DNA from: Tolypothrix sp. FACHB-123
Lineage (GTDB): Bacteria > Cyanobacteriota > Cyanobacteriia > Cyanobacteriales > Nostocaceae
Length of the DNA stretch: 64,000 nt
Assembly: GCF_014697075.1 (NCBI RefSeq)
Contig: NZ_JACJRE010000003.1
Location: forward strand, 62,001 to 126,000
Direction of reading: 5' to 3'
Shown here: piece by piece, positions 54,676-64,000 of the stretch
How positions within the stretch are numbered: position 1 is the stretch's first letter
Layout of the letters: every line of letters starts with the position of its first letter
The notes under the pieces: model-generated
What the model was told of the DNA's origin: nothing
Databases searched by the model: none
What the model saw: only the letters and a program-made list of their open reading frames with translations
Made by a program: the position numbers and the translations under genes

Positions 54676-55003
54676 AAAATGTGTTTTTTACATTTATACT
54701 TGTGGAAGTATCTCATAATAATTACTAATTCGTAATTCGTAATTCGTAATTCGTAATTTACCTATTTAATTATCAATACGCTTGGTGTTAGCGCCGAAAA
54801 ACGGAAACTGTGTAGGTTGGGTTGAGGAACGTAGACGCAGAGCGACTTCTCGTAGGGTAACCCAACATTTTCGGGAGTTTGTTGGGTTTCACTTCGTTCA
54901 ACCCAACCTACAATTATCCTTAACTTTTTACTGTCAACAGTTAACAGTCAACAACCCTATATGTTATATTTCATCAATCATTGAAGATGGCTAAATAAGC
55001 ACT
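54676..55003. other. Repeat-bearing gap between SLH-WG and CHAT genes
   Basis: Contains AATTCGTAATTCGTAATTCG units near 54730-54760, the 100-bp palindrome at 54812-54911 and CAACAGT units at 54934-54953. No gene was seen. Confidence 0.5.
54812..54911. repeat. 100-bp palindromic element GTAGGTTGGGTT...AACCCAACCTAC
   Basis: Same 12-bp inverted ends as 44987-45060, with the interior in opposite orientation and a 26-bp longer centre (containing GAACGTAGACGCAGAGCGAC). It is also followed at 54934-54953 by CAACAGT units. Confidence 0.85.
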
Positions 55004-57736
55004 TTATTGCCAATTACCGACTAATACAAAAGGTGCCCAGTAATATGGATGTTTAAACACAGGATTTAATTTTCCTGATAGTAGAATAAGTTGCGCATTC
55101 CGCAAAGCTTCAGCTTTTTTTTGGTTTTGCGCTATCTGTTTATAAAATTCAATCATTAGCGCCGCAGTCGCTTCATCGTTAACAGTCCACAGCGTCGCTA
55201 ATGTGCTGCGCGCCCCCGATTGTACAGCAATTCCGGCTATTCCTAAAGCGGCGCGACTATCGCCGGCTGCGGTTTCGCAAGCACTGAGAACCAGTAAATC
55301 TATAGCTGCTTGTTGCTTAGATTCACGAGTTTTGAGAACAGAACTAAAATCATTTACATTTAATCTTTGATTCCAGGTCAAAATAAAAGTATCTTCAGCT
55401 TTAGAACTAAATTTACCATGTGTTGCTAGGTGTAATATTCCCCCAGGAAATGACTTAACTGCATCTTCTATGTTTTGCTGGGTGAAATTTTCATTGATGA
55501 AGTTTCCTCTAGTTGCTAATACATCTTTGATTTGCTCAAGTTCATCTTTGACTCCAGGGATAGCGGGGAAAGTATCACGGGCTTCACTCAGTCCACCAAT
55601 TAATGCTTGTAAGCGATTTTGGCTAACAGATTGCGGGGGTAATAATTCTAAACCTGGGGTAATAGCAATGTTATAAGATTTTTGAATCAAATATTGCTTT
55701 TTTCGTTGGTCGTAAAGTGCAGAAATTGGTATACTTTGTAAGTTACCATCTAAAACAAAAACAATATTTTTTACCCTACTATTTGCTAAATCGGCTTCAA
55801 TGGGGCGAATTAACCATTCATACATTTGCTTTGAGGTTTTGAGGAATTCTCGCGGACTTTTCAAGAATATTTCTTGCTGAAGTTCTTTAACTTGTGCTTG
55901 AAATTCTTGTTTGGCGAGAATAACTGTATATAATTTCAGAGATTTATTTTTTTGCTGGTGTGGTAATGAGAGAATAATCGATAAGCGATCGCTCAACAGT
56001 ACCGGGTAAATTACCGCAGTTTGTTTCTGGGTATCGATTTCATCAATTTCCACGGGTTTAGTATCTAAACAAGCTGAACGGAAAAAGTTATCGAGTTCTG
56101 CTAACTGTAAAGATTCAATAACTTTTCTAGCTTTATCTAAATTCTCTGCACTCGGTTCGCCTGTTTTTGGTAAGAGTAAGCTTACATACTCACGATATAC
56201 TGGTTCTACCTCATCGCGAAAAGAAAATTGCGCATCGCGATTGACGGTGACTAAATCACGACGTATAGATTTTAAACTCTTGACTGCGCGATCGTAAGCA
56301 GCGATCGCACCTTGTTGATTTTCTTCAGGATTACCTGTAGCACTGAGGATTCGTCCTAATTGCCATTGCCAACGGTAAGCAATATCTCTAGCTTGAATTC
56401 CTTCTGCTAATTTTAGCGCTTGCTGGGTCAACGTTCGCGCTTCCGTCCATTGCTGAGTGTATTCGTATAAACTCCCCAATGTACCTAAAGCGTAAGCTTG
56501 CGATCGCACATCTGCTAAAGTTTCCGCTTGCTGAAAACCTGTAGCCACAATTTTAGCAGCATTACACAAAGAATCAGCAGATGTACAATTATTTTGAGCA
56601 ATTACATCTTTAGTTAAAAATCCTGTTTTGCCTAACTTTAGCAGCATTTGGGCAAAATTAATCCGCGCATAAATATTACTGCGACTTGCAGGTAAATTCT
56701 CTATTTTTGCTGATAAATTAGCAATTTGCGAGATAATTTCCTGAGATAAACCTTGAGTAGATGCAAACTTATCTCCCCCAGATTGTAATACCAGCCGTAG
56801 TTGATTTAATTGTGCTTGTAATTGTGTAGTCTGCTTCTGAGAAATACTTGCAGAACGTTGATAAAACTGGATTGCAGCTTCAATATCTTGCTGTGCTTGC
56901 GCTGTATTTCCTAAACTTAATAAAATTTCTGCTAGCTTTTCTTGTTCGGGGTTTGGTTTTCCTATATTGGTATTGTTTAAACTCGCTGACAAGGTAGGAT
57001 TACAAACTGTTTCTAATTGTAATAATTTCCCTTGAATTTGACAGCCTTCTGTTAATATATTTCGAGATTTATCAACATGCCCCACTACACGTAAAGTATT
57101 GCCCAGACTCAGCAAACCAGTAACTTTTAAAAGCGAGTCTGCTTGTTTATCTAAATTCAGCTTAATTTCTTCTAAGGTATTAGTAGCGCGACGGTAAAGT
57201 CCTAATGTTTGTAATGCTTGCGCCTGGTTAATTTTACTGCCAAGCTTGCCGATTTCATCTCCAATTTTACTATAAGTATTGCTGGCTTCTTGCCAACTAG
57301 TTAAAGCTTTTTCTGTTTCCCCCTTTGCTAATTGTAATTGACCTTGAGTATTTAAAGTTTGAGCAAGTATTGACAAATAATCTTTACTATCATTTTTATT
57401 TTTCAATAGTTGTAAACTTTCCTCAGTCGCCTGTTGTGCATCAGCTAACTGTCCTAACTGCTGATAAGTCAAAGACAAGTAATTTAATGCTAATGCTTGG
57501 TTCAGTTTATCTCCAGATGTTTGAAATGCCACATCAGCTTGTTGAAACATTTTTAAAGCTGGTGCATATTGTTCTTGTTGATATGATATCAAAGCTCGAT
57601 CTAGCAAATCCTGACCATTGCTAGCTTGCTCCTCTGAAACCCGATTGTTAATGACTGTAAATATAGGTGAAATTGGCTGAATCAGATTAGGCGATGAATT
57701 GATAAATAAGCTACTTAAAAGTAAGATTAAAGACAT
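55004..57736 (-). CDS. TPR-CHAT protease-like protein of a two-partner secretion locus
   Basis: 910 residues. The hydrophobic N-terminus (MSLILLLSSLFINSS) could be a short signal peptide. About 600 residues of TPR-like helical repeats follow (ALNYLSLTYQQLGQLADAQQ and similar). The C-terminal CHAT domain (about 640-910) carries the caspase-like catalytic dyad: His in GGILHLATHGKFSS near 774 and Cys in LLVLSACETAAGDSRAAL near 820. It starts 33 bp after tpsB, in the same operon as tpsA and tpsB. CHAT proteins of cyanobacteria often sit beside such loci. It may process the secreted TpsA or act with it; this is inference. Confidence 0.9.
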   Translation of the reverse strand: MSLILLLSSLFINSSPNLIQPISPIFTVINNRVSEEQASNGQDLLDRALISYQQEQYAPALKMFQQADVAFQTSGDKLNQALALNYLSLTYQQLGQLADAQQATEESLQLLKNKNDSKDYLSILAQTLNTQGQLQLAKGETEKALTSWQEASNTYSKIGDEIGKLGSKINQAQALQTLGLYRRATNTLEEIKLNLDKQADSLLKVTGLLSLGNTLRVVGHVDKSRNILTEGCQIQGKLLQLETVCNPTLSASLNNTNIGKPNPEQEKLAEILLSLGNTAQAQQDIEAAIQFYQRSASISQKQTTQLQAQLNQLRLVLQSGGDKFASTQGLSQEIISQIANLSAKIENLPASRSNIYARINFAQMLLKLGKTGFLTKDVIAQNNCTSADSLCNAAKIVATGFQQAETLADVRSQAYALGTLGSLYEYTQQWTEARTLTQQALKLAEGIQARDIAYRWQWQLGRILSATGNPEENQQGAIAAYDRAVKSLKSIRRDLVTVNRDAQFSFRDEVEPVYREYVSLLLPKTGEPSAENLDKARKVIESLQLAELDNFFRSACLDTKPVEIDEIDTQKQTAVIYPVLLSDRLSIILSLPHQQKNKSLKLYTVILAKQEFQAQVKELQQEIFLKSPREFLKTSKQMYEWLIRPIEADLANSRVKNIVFVLDGNLQSIPISALYDQRKKQYLIQKSYNIAITPGLELLPPQSVSQNRLQALIGGLSEARDTFPAIPGVKDELEQIKDVLATRGNFINENFTQQNIEDAVKSFPGGILHLATHGKFSSKAEDTFILTWNQRLNVNDFSSVLKTRESKQQAAIDLLVLSACETAAGDSRAALGIAGIAVQSGARSTLATLWTVNDEATAALMIEFYKQIAQNQKKAEALRNAQLILLSGKLNPVFKHPYYWAPFVLVGNWQ

Positions 57737-57742
57737 AAATAT

Positions 57743-57769
57743 TATTGATTGTTGATTGTTGATTGTTGA
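57743..57769. repeat. TTGATTG heptamer repeat
   Basis: Units ATTGATTGTTGATTGTTGAT fill the 33-bp gap between tpsB and the CHAT gene. They are a variant of the TTGACTG/CAACAGT families. Confidence 0.65.
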
Positions 57770-59572
57770 CTAAAAAGCCTGTGTATAAATCACAGAAAAA
57801 TAGAGTCCATTTTCCTGCCAAGTATTTTTATTAGGAATATCGATACCCAGAGGAATACCCCAATCAAAACGCGCTGTTAAATTATTTTGTTGCCATAAAA
57901 GTCCGATTCCTGTAGAAGCTAGAGTATCGGGATTAAGATTAGTTCTTCCCGGTTGAGAAATATTCCAAGCTGTGCCAAAATCAAAAAATGGCGTAATTTG
58001 TAATAACCCATTCACTTGAGGAACTCTTAATACTGGATAACGAAATTCTGCCGTTGCTAAAAAGCCATTATCTGCTAATATTTGGTCTTGACGATAACCG
58101 CGAATTGTTGCTTGTCCTCCTAAGCCAATTTGCTCAGAAGCTAAGAGAGGTCTATTAGCTATTTGTAAATCTGTACGCAATAAAAATAAAGTTTCTGGCG
58201 CTAGTAATCTTACCCATTGCGCCTGTCCTCGCCAGGTAAAAAATTGACCATCTGGCGCATCTTGATTGATTGTCGCACCTAATGCATCTATTCCGAAACT
58301 AAATTGCGATCGCGCTGCTAATACTTGTTGGCTACTGCGCTGAGTCCATTCTTGAAATAATCGCAAAATAGTTACTTTTGTGGTTCCATCTGCACTCGCA
58401 CCAGCAGAAGGAAACGGAAGTCTTTCGCCTATTTGTGCTTGCAAAAAACCAACATCACTATCTCGATGACTCGCACTTACCCCAACTGCAAATTCTGTCG
58501 TTGGCGTTTCCACTAAAGGTTGGCGAAAACTAATACCATATTCTTGAGAAGTTCCTTCAATATCTAAAACATTGAAAGGTTTTTCAATTACATTACTCGC
58601 TGCATAACTATAGTTAAATTGCACAGTTCCATTCCGAGGATTGACGGGTAATCTATAGCTGACATCTACACTATTACTACCATCAGTATTTGTATAACCC
58701 ACACTTAAGCCATCACCCAAACCCAACAGATTAGCTTGATTAAGTTGAATTTGTCGTTCTAAACTCCCAATACCCGGTGTACGTTTATTATCTAGACTAA
58801 CCTGCACTGTAAATGTTTTTGCTTCCGCAACTTGCACAGATAAAATACTCGCACCCGGATTTACCCCATTACCCAATTCAGCAGAGATATTTTTGATTAA
58901 TGGATCTAATTGTAATAACTGCAAAGCTTGCATTAACTTTTTTAAATTCAAAGGCTTACCTGTAGCTAAAGCTAGACGACTTCTCACATAATCAGGATTT
59001 AGCCTATTTGTACCGCGAATTTCAATAGTTTCTAGACTACCTTCCAAAACTTGAATTTTAACTACATCACCCTCAACTTTAAAAGTTTGCTTGGCTGGAA
59101 TATATGCACCTGAATTCACATAACAGGGTAAATCTGTATTTTTATTTTCTGGTTGACAACCTTGAGTATAAAGTTCGGTAATTTTATCTGCTGCTTCTAA
59201 TAGTTGAGGAAAAGTGATAGGTTTATTGATAAATTCCTGGAGAATTTTATCTAATTCTTCTTGACTAAAGACAGTACTACCCACCACCTCAAATTTAGTT
59301 ACCTGAATTTTTCCCGCTAAATCTGGCGGAACATTTTCCTCAATCGGCGGATTAGTAATAGGTGAAGTTGGAAATAACTCCTCTAAATTCGGTAGTTTGG
59401 GTAATGTAGGAGTGGGCGTAGTCGGTTGTTCAATTTGACGGTTGATATCTTGTATCGGTGGGTTGGTAGGAGTTTGTGCTAACGATTTAGGGATAAAAAA
59501 ATTAAAGAGTAAAAGTATCAATATCAGCCAATTGCTGTGATTTTTAATGTGTTTTTTCTGTGATGCATACAT
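57770..59572 (-). CDS. TpsB outer-membrane transporter (ShlB/FhaC/HecB family)
   Basis: 600 residues. It has a classical signal peptide (MYASQKKHIKNHSNWLILIL up to a cleavage site near SLAQ), a Pro-rich linker (PPIQDINRQIEQPTTPTPT), POTRA domain 1 (about 92-190, VTKFEVVGSTVFSQEEL) and POTRA 2 (about 190-255). A 16-strand beta-barrel follows (about 262-600), ending with the C-terminal Phe typical of BAM substrates (FSVIYTQAF). It secretes the TpsA exoprotein encoded directly upstream. The VRL/I and G-rich barrel motifs are family-typical, for example GLGGQATIRGYRQD. Confidence 0.93.
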   Translation of the reverse strand: MYASQKKHIKNHSNWLILILLLFNFFIPKSLAQTPTNPPIQDINRQIEQPTTPTPTLPKLPNLEELFPTSPITNPPIEENVPPDLAGKIQVTKFEVVGSTVFSQEELDKILQEFINKPITFPQLLEAADKITELYTQGCQPENKNTDLPCYVNSGAYIPAKQTFKVEGDVVKIQVLEGSLETIEIRGTNRLNPDYVRSRLALATGKPLNLKKLMQALQLLQLDPLIKNISAELGNGVNPGASILSVQVAEAKTFTVQVSLDNKRTPGIGSLERQIQLNQANLLGLGDGLSVGYTNTDGSNSVDVSYRLPVNPRNGTVQFNYSYAASNVIEKPFNVLDIEGTSQEYGISFRQPLVETPTTEFAVGVSASHRDSDVGFLQAQIGERLPFPSAGASADGTTKVTILRLFQEWTQRSSQQVLAARSQFSFGIDALGATINQDAPDGQFFTWRGQAQWVRLLAPETLFLLRTDLQIANRPLLASEQIGLGGQATIRGYRQDQILADNGFLATAEFRYPVLRVPQVNGLLQITPFFDFGTAWNISQPGRTNLNPDTLASTGIGLLWQQNNLTARFDWGIPLGIDIPNKNTWQENGLYFSVIYTQAF

Positions 59573-59929
59573 ATATAGTGCTTCTCAATTGAGAAGATTC
59601 ATGTTTTTCAGATATTATGCGTATTTCATTAAATACAATTCAGTTAGGCATTGCTTTGCCTTTTCTTCCTTCTAATTCTTCTCTCTGTATCCTTGGCGTC
59701 TTGGCGGTTCCTTAAAAAAACTGATTTCGACTAAAGGTTGTAGTCCTTACTGAACCTAATTGCGGTATAAGTAAGGGACTATACACAAGTTGTATGCGAT
59801 GAAAGTTAAAACCGCTACAAGTAGCACTTGGACAATTAATAAATGTTTACAAAAACCGCAGAGAACGCAGAGTACACAGAGAGGAGTCTTAGGAACTTTT
59901 GTGTAAATCTTGACTGACTCTTGTGCTTT
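59573..59929. other. Gap between tpsA and tpsB
   Basis: 357 bp without a gene. It contains a CGCAGAGAACGCAGAGTACA tract near 59860-59880 and no clear hairpin. tpsB may have its own promoter here or be read through from tpsA. Confidence 0.4.
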
Positions 59930-62900
59930 CTATTTAGCCGCACAGTTAGAGGAATTGAATCCAGCAACAGAAGATTGGGGTGTTTGAGAAATCAGGGTAA
60001 CTTCGCCTTTGTTGTTGAATACCCAACCAGTTGCAGGAAGAGTTAACACAGTCTTTTCCTGACTAGCTGTGGGTTTTACCGCCTCAGTAGATAGCCTTGG
60101 CTGTGGAGAATTAGCACGCAGACGAACATCTTCCCACACCGTATCACTACTGAGAAATTCATCAGGCTTAGGCGGTAATCCACCACGCCCAGTATCAGTA
60201 AATGTACTCGCTATTTTTTGATTTCCAGCCCCACAACTTTGGGCGATTTGCTGTGAGGGGTCGGTTGCATTTGTGGGGAGTGAGATAATACTTTTACTGG
60301 GGTCAATCTCTGGAGAATTAATACTGACGATACCATTTAATTGGGGGTCAGTTTGCGAAATCGCCGTAATATCATTGGTTTGCAGATATTGGGGGTCAAG
60401 CTTTTCTGGGTCGGTTGTACCTAATTTCTCTTCCAGTTCCAATCTGGTTAAGGTTGCTAAACCAATTACCCCTTTGGCGTTGATTTCAATAGCACCACCA
60501 CTACCAGAGAAAGCATTGGCAGAGATATCATTATTTTCCGCAGGTGGAGAGACAATAAAGCCATTATTAGTATTTAGATTAATTGCGATCGCACCACCAT
60601 CGCCACCCGCACCTTGTTTCCCTGCTGTGGTAGAGATGACGCTTTGACGGCGAAATAGCAGTAAATCTTGCAAATTCAGTGTAATGCTACCACCTTGACC
60701 GCTATCGGTATCTGCACTAATTGCGGCACGATTATCCAGCGTCAGACGATTAGCTGTAATGCTAATACTACCTGCAACACCTGTACCCTGACTATCAACA
60801 GAGATTTTCGCTTCGTCTTTGAGGGTGACTTGAATCGGGTCGATGTTAATCGTACCGCCATCGCCTGTAGAGTTGGCTTCTGTGTTAGCGAATAGCCCGC
60901 TATATTGATTGATGGGGCCGAGTATACCTCTAATTTCGCGATCGCTTGTTGGTAAAACGAAATCGTAAGTATCTTTAATTACCTCAATTATTTGTGTCAG
61001 TTCCTCAAGTCGTTGAGTATAGCTGAAATCCTGACCTGCGATCGCCACATTATTAGTAGCATTAATTTTAATACTACCAGCTTGTCCGCTGCTATAAGCA
61101 TTAGTCAGAATTTGCCCACCACCTGTAATTTCCAGATTATTAACATTAATTTCAATATTCCCACCGCTACCGCTACTTTTAGAAGGTGCGCTTAAAACTG
61201 CACCATCTTTTATAGTTAAATTACCAGTTGTAATAGTAATATTGCCACCTGCGCCAGCATCTGCTTGTTTGCTTTCAGTATTGACAAAAAATCCAGTAGA
61301 AAATCCATTCAGAAATGATGCACCAGATAGAGTCACAACAGCAGCAGATTTTTCGATAAAATCCAGCGGATTAATATTAATAGTTCCCCCATTCCCGCTA
61401 CCATAAGTATTACCATTGATTCTTGCTCCATCACTTAAAGCAAGGGACTGAGTTTTAATATTTACATTACCTGCATTGCCACTTCCAAAAGTTTGGGCAT
61501 CAATTCTTGATGTCTGATTTAAAGACAATATTTGAGCAGTGATATCAATATTACCAGCTTTGCCACTCCCAAAAGTCTCTGCTTGAATCGAAGACTCATT
61601 ACTAAAATAAATTTCTTGAGCTTTAATATTAACATCCCCAGCATTTCCCTGAAGATACGTACTAGCATTAATAATAGAACTATCAGCAAAAGATACTGTT
61701 TTATCTACTGCGATATAAATATTGCCGCTGTTTTTTGCTCCAAAAGTATTAGCATTTAAAATTGAATTATTGCTTAAAAATAAAGCCGCAGCATTAATAG
61801 TAATATCACCGCCACCACCCTGTCCCGCTTGATATGATTTATCTTGTGTGACTTTAGCGATTAGATCGTCACTACCAGTATTAATACTACTTTCTGAAAG
61901 CGAGACTGCGCCACCATTTGTATTTACAGTTACGCTCCCAGCTTTCCCAGTACCTAGCGTATTAGCTAAGAGAGAACTCTTGTTACTCAAAGATAATGAG
62001 TTAGCATCAATGCTAATACTTCCTCCAGTACCCAAACCATAAGTTGTAGTTTCTAAATTACTGCTAGTGAGAGAAAATTCTCCCAAAGATTGCACTGTTA
62101 TATTGCCCGCATTCTTAGTTAGAATATTTTCTTGATTAGTACCTTGCACCAAGTTACTAGTAGTTAAGAAAGTGTTGTCAAGCGTTACTTTTTTAGGTAT
62201 AAGTGATTCACCATCAGGAGAATATCCAATAAAGATGTTACCTGAATTCCCATTGCTAATAATTCCCTTCTGAACTGTGCCCTCTTTACCAGAATTCCTA
62301 TTGAGGAGAATCTCATTTAAGGCATTAACAAATATATATCCAGCGTAACCACCAGCAGTATTTGTTGTATTCAATCTAGTTTCTTCCAATATTACCGAAC
62401 CTTGGTTAGCTGCAATGTGAATATAACCAGGTAAAAGGTAAGGATCAGAAATATTATTATCTAAGCTATTACTTTCGCTATTGGCTTGACTGTTCTTAAT
62501 CAAAATATCTTGTTTGCTGGCATGTATTTCTATACTTCCCCCATCTCCTAGTCCGTTATTATCTGTTTTTAGAGTAGTTCCTTGCAGAGATATTGCACCA
62601 GCATCCAGCCTCAGACTTCCAGCATTACCCGTACCACCTAGAACATCACTAACAATTTGACTATTAGTTAAAGAAAGTGAACCTAGAGATTCAATAAAAA
62701 TACTTCCAGCATTGGCTCTACTCGCACTCATAGGTGCATTGCTATAGATTTTACTATTGGCAATAGCTATATCTTTCACAGATGTAATGCTAATATTTCC
62801 AGCACTACCTTGCTCACCAGGATTATCAGTATTTAAGCGAGAATCAACAATATTTACTATTTGCGGAGATAAATCAACATAGTCTGATTTACCAAGATAA

Positions 62901-64000
62901 ATTTGACCAATATTACCGATACTAGAAATAATACTGTCATTCGCAACTCTAACTTCTTGTAACGCACTAATACTGATATCTCCAGCATAGCCTAAACCAA
63001 CATTTGTAGTATCTAAATGTGAGTCATTTAAATATACAGAACCATTGATAGATTTAATATTGATGGTGCTAAATAACTTACCTGGATAATTACTATCTAG
63101 ATTATTAAAATTACTAGATGCTTCTATATTACCTATATAAATATCGCCAGAAGCTTCTATAGTTACATCTCCTGCCACTCCCTGAGGGGTTATAGAAATT
63201 ATGTTTGCAAATCTTGTATCGATACCGCCATTTTTACTAATAAGGGTAATATTACCACCATCGCCATGAACTATATTTTCTAAATCAGACAGTAAACTGC
63301 CAATAACATTAATATTTTGATTGGCAAGCAATTGAATATTATTATTACTATCAAGTCCAAAAGAAATATCAATTACGCCATTACTATTAATGTCACCTCG
63401 CGAATCAATGGTGACATCCCCAAAAGTTTGAATCAAATTTGTTGTAATATTACCAGGTAATTCATTAGCTGCGTACTGATTAGTTAACAGAATCTTGCCT
63501 TTTATTGGTTCACCAGTTGGTGAATAATTGAGATTGGTAATACTGCCAATATTAATGTTGGCACTGGAACTTGGGGCATTAGTTTTAACTATTCCCATCA
63601 CACCAGGAATCGGATTTGGTGTCAGACTGGGAGATGTAAATGCAGTAGTTCCCGCGCGAATATCTAATGTTGGTTCCTTTCCACCATTAATAGCCACAGA
63701 ATTTGTCCCGTTGGGGAGACTGATGGCTAGGGGTACATTTTCTCCGATTGAGTTCGCAGGGTTACTTTTATCTGCACCGATGATTTTAATACTATCAATA
63801 TTCACTGCACCACCAGCAAAAATATGCAGAGAAGCGCCTTGGTAACTATTAAAATTAACATCACCACTAGCACGTATAATTGAGTTATCAGGGCTAAACA
63901 GATTGCCCAAATTACCATCTAATTTTTCAATCCGAAAATTGCCACCAGTCCAATAGCTAGCATCTCCAGCTATAGTATTAGGACTGCGTAAAACCATATC
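59930..64000 (-). CDS. TpsA-type haemagglutinin-like exoprotein (N-terminus beyond window)
   Basis: A frame of at least 1356 codons that is still open at the right edge, so the signal peptide and most of the TPS secretion domain lie outside. The visible part is a right-handed beta-helix built of 20-25-residue repeats rich in G, N, S, I, A (GKAGNIDITAQILSLNQTSR and GNAGNVNIKTQSLALSDGAR are typical). The C-terminal part (QSCGAGNQKIASTFTDTGRG, then GLPPKPDEFLSSDTVWEDV) is a conserved cyanobacterial TpsA tail. It is probably secreted through the adjacent TpsB and acts as an adhesin or surface-polymer binder. Confidence 0.9.
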   Translation of the reverse strand, partial: DMVLRSPNTIAGDASYWTGGNFRIEKLDGNLGNLFSPDNSIIRASGDVNFNSYQGASLHIFAGGAVNIDSIKIIGADKSNPANSIGENVPLAISLPNGTNSVAINGGKEPTLDIRAGTTAFTSPSLTPNPIPGVMGIVKTNAPSSSANINIGSITNLNYSPTGEPIKGKILLTNQYAANELPGNITTNLIQTFGDVTIDSRGDINSNGVIDISFGLDSNNNIQLLANQNINVIGSLLSDLENIVHGDGGNITLISKNGGIDTRFANIISITPQGVAGDVTIEASGDIYIGNIEASSNFNNLDSNYPGKLFSTINIKSINGSVYLNDSHLDTTNVGLGYAGDISISALQEVRVANDSIISSIGNIGQIYLGKSDYVDLSPQIVNIVDSRLNTDNPGEQGSAGNISITSVKDIAIANSKIYSNAPMSASRANAGSIFIESLGSLSLTNSQIVSDVLGGTGNAGSLRLDAGAISLQGTTLKTDNNGLGDGGSIEIHASKQDILIKNSQANSESNSLDNNISDPYLLPGYIHIAANQGSVILEETRLNTTNTAGGYAGYIFVNALNEILLNRNSGKEGTVQKGIISNGNSGNIFIGYSPDGESLIPKKVTLDNTFLTTSNLVQGTNQENILTKNAGNITVQSLGEFSLTSSNLETTTYGLGTGGSISIDANSLSLSNKSSLLANTLGTGKAGSVTVNTNGGAVSLSESSINTGSDDLIAKVTQDKSYQAGQGGGGDITINAAALFLSNNSILNANTFGAKNSGNIYIAVDKTVSFADSSIINASTYLQGNAGDVNIKAQEIYFSNESSIQAETFGSGKAGNIDITAQILSLNQTSRIDAQTFGSGNAGNVNIKTQSLALSDGARINGNTYGSGNGGTININPLDFIEKSAAVVTLSGASFLNGFSTGFFVNTESKQADAGAGGNITITTGNLTIKDGAVLSAPSKSSGSGGNIEINVNNLEITGGGQILTNAYSSGQAGSIKINATNNVAIAGQDFSYTQRLEELTQIIEVIKDTYDFVLPTSDREIRGILGPINQYSGLFANTEANSTGDGGTINIDPIQVTLKDEAKISVDSQGTGVAGSISITANRLTLDNRAAISADTDSGQGGSITLNLQDLLLFRRQSVISTTAGKQGAGGDGGAIAINLNTNNGFIVSPPAENNDISANAFSGSGGAIEINAKGVIGLATLTRLELEEKLGTTDPEKLDPQYLQTNDITAISQTDPQLNGIVSINSPEIDPSKSIISLPTNATDPSQQIAQSCGAGNQKIASTFTDTGRGGLPPKPDEFLSSDTVWEDVRLRANSPQPRLSTEAVKPTASQEKTVLTLPATGWVFNNKGEVTLISQTPQSSVAGFNSSNCAAK

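Overview
The window is chromosomal DNA from a phycobilisome-containing, probably filamentous heterocyst-forming cyanobacterium (Nostoc/Calothrix/Tolypothrix-like). The evidence is the very frequent GCGATCGC (HIP1) octamer, an apcF phycobilisome-core gene, a cyanobacterial-type NdhK, a CP12 protein, a LabA-like protein, the glutamine synthetase gene facing its cyanobacterial inactivating-factor gene gifA with NtcA boxes on both, and many intergenic heptanucleotide (STRR-type) repeats. No tRNA, rRNA, CRISPR array or intact insertion sequence was seen.

Layout. 0-9 kb: ndhK on the minus strand, a membrane-embedded GNAT/WD40 fusion, then an HlyD / double-ATPase / ABC-2 permease exporter set interrupted by a 21-bp repeat array. 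9-15 kb: a Rieske oxygenase-like protein lacking its iron-ligand histidines, a DUF4385 protein, a second 21-bp array, ilvA, a Uma2-family gene carrying an in-frame palindromic repeat, and a fragment of a BsuBI/PstI-type restriction enzyme. 15-23 kb: a GH5-RTX protein with an internally deleted duplicate of its catalytic domain, a PrmA-like methyltransferase, a GNAT, an unknown protein, a PPOX-family flavoprotein and an orphan sugar-ABC permease. 23-31 kb: two minus-strand signalling clusters (GAF kinase + PAS hybrid kinase + receiver; OmpR regulator + HAMP kinase). 31-38 kb: LabA-like NYN protein, a 1242-residue PstS-like/DUF4912 membrane protein and a ferritin-like protein.

38-43 kb is a core-metabolism block: gifA (IF7) and glnA converge on shared terminators and both carry GTA-N8-TAC NtcA sites placed for repression (gifA) and activation (glnA); apcF, an unknown gene, tlyA and a CP12 gene follow. 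44-51 kb: a pair of related small membrane proteins, a third 21-bp repeat array, an NB-ARC/TPR STAND protein with freshly duplicated TPR units, a short membrane protein, a double-ATPase peptide-type ABC protein and a cyanoexosortase. 52-64 kb is a minus-strand surface/secretion region: an SLH-WG gene coupled to a glycosidase-WG gene, then a two-partner secretion locus (TpsA truncated by the window end, TpsB, and a TPR-CHAT protease-like protein).

The most unusual structure is in the DNA itself: three intergenic arrays all built on a 21-bp period, two of them sharing a 13-bp core, each lying near a small palindromic element with GTAGG...CCTAC ends; and a mobile palindrome that has entered a coding sequence without breaking its frame.
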